DNA of 7,985 nucleotides from positions 1 to 7,985 of the forward strand of contig CALVPU010000055.1 in assembly GCA_944353735.1 (NCBI GenBank), written 5' to 3'. This document shows, in pieces, positions 7,101 through 7,985 of the stretch; positions within the stretch are counted from its first letter, which is position 1, and every line of letters starts with the position of its first letter. The notes under the pieces are model-generated. The model was not told the DNA's origin and did no database searches. It saw nothing but the letters and a program-made list of their open reading frames with translations. The translations under genes and the position numbers were made by a program. The stretch is from an uncultured Eubacteriales bacterium. Its GTDB lineage: Bacteria; Bacillota; Clostridia; Christensenellales; Aristaeellaceae.

Positions 7101-7643
7101 GCGCTTCTGCTCGGGGATGCCGTGGTCCTGCAGCTCGATGAAGAAGTTGTCCCTGCCGAAGATGTCCAGATAGCGCTTCGCCATCTGGCGGGCGTCGCCG
7201 TCGCGGCCGTCGAGCAGCAGCTTGGGCAGGTCGCCCGACAGGCACGCCGACAGCGCGATGAGCCCTTCGTGATACTTCTCCAGCAGCGCATAGTCCACGC
7301 GCGGGCGGTAATAATAGCCGCGCAGGAAGCCCTCGCTGACGAGGCGGGAGAGGTTTTTGTAGCCCGTCTGGTTCTCGCACAGCAAAATCAGGTGGCTGTA
7401 GTCGCGGGTCAGGCTGGTCTTGTCGTCCATGTTCGGGCAGACGTAGACCTCGCAGCCGATCACCGGATGGATGCCCGCCGCCTTCGCCGCGCGGTAGAAG
7501 TCGACGACGCCATACATCACGCCGTGGTCGGTGACGGCGCAGGCGTCCATGCCCAGCGCCTTGATCCGCTCGATCAGCGGCCCGATGCGGCAGGTGCCGT
7601 CGAGCAGGCTGTATTCCGTGTGCAGGTGCAGATGTGCAAACAT
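4116..7643 (-). CDS. dnaE: DNA polymerase III alpha subunit, DnaE type
   Basis: Replicative DNA polymerase, complete at 1175 residues. The N-terminal PHP domain (about 1-280) keeps what look like all metal ligands: HLH at 4-6 continuing to His8, Asp15, DH at 39-40, Glu65, His84, Cys134, Asp202 and His204. The polymerase core has GPGRGSGAGS at 351-360, PDIDCDF at 392-398 (Asp395 and Asp397) and the third catalytic aspartate in KMDFLGL (Asp545). A helix-hairpin-helix region with QLNKKGVESLI lies near 867-877, a clamp-binding motif QISLF at 914-918, and an OB fold at about 985-1075, followed by a short C-terminal domain. Length and order match DnaE and not PolC, which has an inserted DnaQ-like exonuclease. 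The start MFAHLHLHTEYSLLDG is the family's usual one, with GAGGG at 7653-7649, five bases upstream. Firmicutes usually also carry PolC, so this may be the second replicase; that cannot be seen here. Confidence 0.98.
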   Translation of the reverse strand: MFAHLHLHTEYSLLDGTCRIGPLIERIKALGMDACAVTDHGVMYGVVDFYRAAKAAGIHPVIGCEVYVCPNMDDKTSLTRDYSHLILLCENQTGYKNLSRLVSEGFLRGYYYRPRVDYALLEKYHEGLIALSACLSGDLPKLLLDGRDGDARQMAKRYLDIFGRDNFFIELQDHGIPEQKRVLPRLVKLAREMDIPTVVTNDCHYLERADADAQEVLMCIQTGKTLSDDNRMRMTTDQLYVKSEQEMRAAFPNFAESIERTEEIAKRCRVDFDFSKTYLPQYPLPEGETNVGYLRRLTEEGLLRRYGPDRPDARARMEYELGVIVSMGYTDYFLIVWDFIHYAKTHGVGVGPGRGSGAGSIVAYALAITEIDPLKYNLVFERFLNPERVSMPDIDCDFDYERRGEVIDYVRRRYGADHVAQIITFGTMAARAVLRDVGRVLDMSYQQVDQIAKMVPFELNITLERAMKVNPELRRAYEGDGAVRRLIDMARKLEGMPRNASTHAAGVLITAEPVVEYCPLQTNDDVITTQFPMTTVEQLGLLKMDFLGLRTLNVIMDTIDMVRAGGGGAPDAADIPDDDPGVYRMISDGDTDGVFQLESAGMRNFLMQMRPGNFEDIIAAISLYRPGPMESIPRYIAGKHDPSSVRYPTEKLRPILDVTYGCMVYQEQVMQIVRDLAGYSMGRSDLVRRAMAKKKHDVMAREKEIFIHGQVENGEVIVPGCVRNGVPEDVAERIFDEMTAFASYAFNKSHAAAYAVVAVQTAYLKLHHPAQFMAALMNSMVGNTEKIAYYIQTCKKRGIPVLPPDVNRSNEKFTVEREEDGREVIRFGLAAIKSLGHAPVAALVAAREREGAFRDLYDLINRMTGSQLNKKGVESLIRSGAMDALPGGRAQKLHVFERAMDAAAKRHKDMVEGQISLFGMAEGAVEAPPPPMPPLNEFSFADRLQMEKETTGVYISGHPLDEFAESLGALQFNSQVLAQLAEGDPAEMMRYDQRPATMGGLIAGKRMKATRSGGLMAFLQLEDLYGVTEVLVFPKVYERYAQELIEEAPVLIAGKLSMREDEPPKLLMDRVSPLAAGTAALEALAAQEPARMEASAPRRERRAPRADRKLYLRLRADQRDEVLGVLAQTPGRICVVLYLSDEKKAYQAPEQYWVDEGYDFGALANLLGADSVVLK

Positions 7644-7653
7644 AGCTTCCCTC

Positions 7654-7664
7654 GATACTGTATC
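7654..7664. promoter_or_regulatory. Small palindrome GATAC-T-GTATC just upstream of the dnaE ribosome binding site
   Basis: A perfect 5-bp inverted repeat around one base, ending where the GAGGG ribosome binding site of dnaE begins. It is one of few AT-containing patches in a very GC-rich gap. It could be an operator half or chance; nothing else in the sequence decides this. Confidence 0.25.
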
Positions 7665-7673
7665 TGTCCTCCG

Positions 7674-7702
7674 GCGCCGGGCTGCGCGCCCAGCGCCGGC
7701 GC
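7674..7702. other. GC-rich inverted repeat in the dnaE upstream region
   Basis: On the minus strand, GCGCCGG..GCTG can pair with CAGC..CGGCGC, giving about eleven pairs with one bulge and a six-base loop. It lies 30 to 60 bases before the dnaE start, inside the presumed leader of the dnaE mRNA. No T-run follows. Confidence 0.4.
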
Positions 7703-7734
7703 TCGTTCCGCGCCCGCCTGACGGCGATTATGTA

Positions 7735-7756
7735 GCGCCCGGCGCGCGCCGGGCGC
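7735..7756. terminator. 22-bp perfect palindrome, possible transcript end of the right-hand gene
   Basis: Arms GCGCCCGGC and GCCGGGCGC flank a central GCGC, so the whole 22 bp is self-complementary. It begins 15 bases after the stop codon of the right-hand gene, a usual place for a terminator, but no T-run follows in either direction. It may mark an mRNA end without being a classical intrinsic terminator. It also sits between a TTGGAC and a TACATAAT box, though that spacing is too long for a normal promoter. Confidence 0.4.
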
Positions 7757-7771
7757 GTCCAACCGGCGCGC

Positions 7772-7985
7772 TCAGCGCAGCGTCGTGGCGTTGCGCACGA
7801 TCTCGTTGATCTCCCCGCCGAGCTGTTCGGCGTTCTCGCCCGCGCGCAGGCGGTCGGAGATGTCGAACACGCGGTCGACGTCCTCGCCCTCCGCGGTCAC
7901 GGCAACCGTCTGGATGGACGGATCCGCCTCCATGACCTCGGCGGCGACCATCTCGCGGATGCGCTCGGTCATCTCGCCCTGATAC
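7772..7985 (-). CDS. C-terminal fragment, probable YhcN/YlaJ-type sporulation lipoprotein
   Basis: The frame is open through the window edge at 7985 and stops at 7774-7772; about 70 residues are visible. They include RIREMVAAEV, then a block reading DPSIQTVAVTAEGEDVDRVF and a tail with RLRAGENAEQLGGEINEIVR. The order (amphipathic helix, 'adPsi..V.Vt' strand, acidic segment, helix with 'RaG', final 'EI.EivR') resembles the C-terminus of YhcN/YlaJ lipoproteins of spore formers, from memory of the family. The lipobox, which would settle it, lies outside the window. An internal ATG at 7972 exists, but upstream codons in the same frame (Tyr-Gln-Gly-Glu) continue to the edge, so it is probably not the start. 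The 128-bp gap to dnaE holds inverted repeats but no clear promoter. Confidence 0.55.
   Translation of the reverse strand, partial: YQGEMTERIREMVAAEVMEADPSIQTVAVTAEGEDVDRVFDISDRLRAGENAEQLGGEINEIVRNATTLR

Noticed and set aside
6606..7721. A 371-codon open frame on the plus strand opposite the dnaE 5' end
   Set aside because: Shadow frame of the PHP domain; composition is biased and it has no ribosome binding site or family resemblance.
7728..7762. TTGGAC and TACATAAT as a dnaE promoter
   Set aside because: The spacing between the boxes is about 22-24 bases, too long for a sigma-A promoter, and the space is filled by a perfect palindrome. Kept only as a low-confidence idea in the findings.

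Overview
The window reads as chromosomal DNA from a GC-rich, probably spore-forming Firmicute (class Clostridia). Three things suggest this: a tRNA-Ala-type T-box leader in front of alaS (T-boxes are mainly a Gram-positive device), what looks like the C-terminus of a YhcN/YlaJ-type sporulation lipoprotein, and strong AGGAGG-type ribosome binding sites. High GC is evident by eye. No genus can be named from the sequence. All supported genes lie on the minus strand, so transcription runs from the right edge to the left edge.

In transcription order: (1) 7985-7772, the 3' end of a small protein with a YhcN/YlaJ-like C-terminus. (2) 7771-7644, a short gap with a 22-bp perfect palindrome, a second GC-rich hairpin and a small GATAC/GTATC palindrome just before the dnaE ribosome binding site. 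(3) 7643-4116, a complete DnaE-type DNA polymerase III alpha subunit (1175 aa) with an apparently intact PHP metal site, all three catalytic aspartates, a QISLF clamp-binding motif and an OB fold. (4) 4116-3786, a tandem array with an exact 147-bp period: two full units about 94% identical, and one unit shortened by exactly 90 bp that abuts the dnaE stop codon. (5) 3771-2128, a polytopic GT-C (GT39/PMT-like) glycosyltransferase. (6) 2092-1124, a GT2 polyprenyl-phosphate sugar synthase of the DPM1/GtrB type. (7) 1101-786, a consensus extended -10 promoter and an alanine T-box leader with intrinsic terminator. (8) 785-1, the N-terminal 261 codons of an unusual alanyl-tRNA synthetase, cut by the window edge.

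The two glycosyltransferases form a plausible functional pair: the GT2 enzyme would load a sugar on a polyprenyl-phosphate carrier in the cytoplasm, and the GT-C enzyme would use it outside the membrane on an acceptor that cannot be told from here. alaS is a separate transcription unit controlled by the charging state of tRNA-Ala. The least explained part is the 147-bp array. Both its period and its internal deletion are multiples of three, and it keeps a reading frame open in the frame of the downstream GT-C gene. I see no phage, CRISPR, transposase or defence genes.
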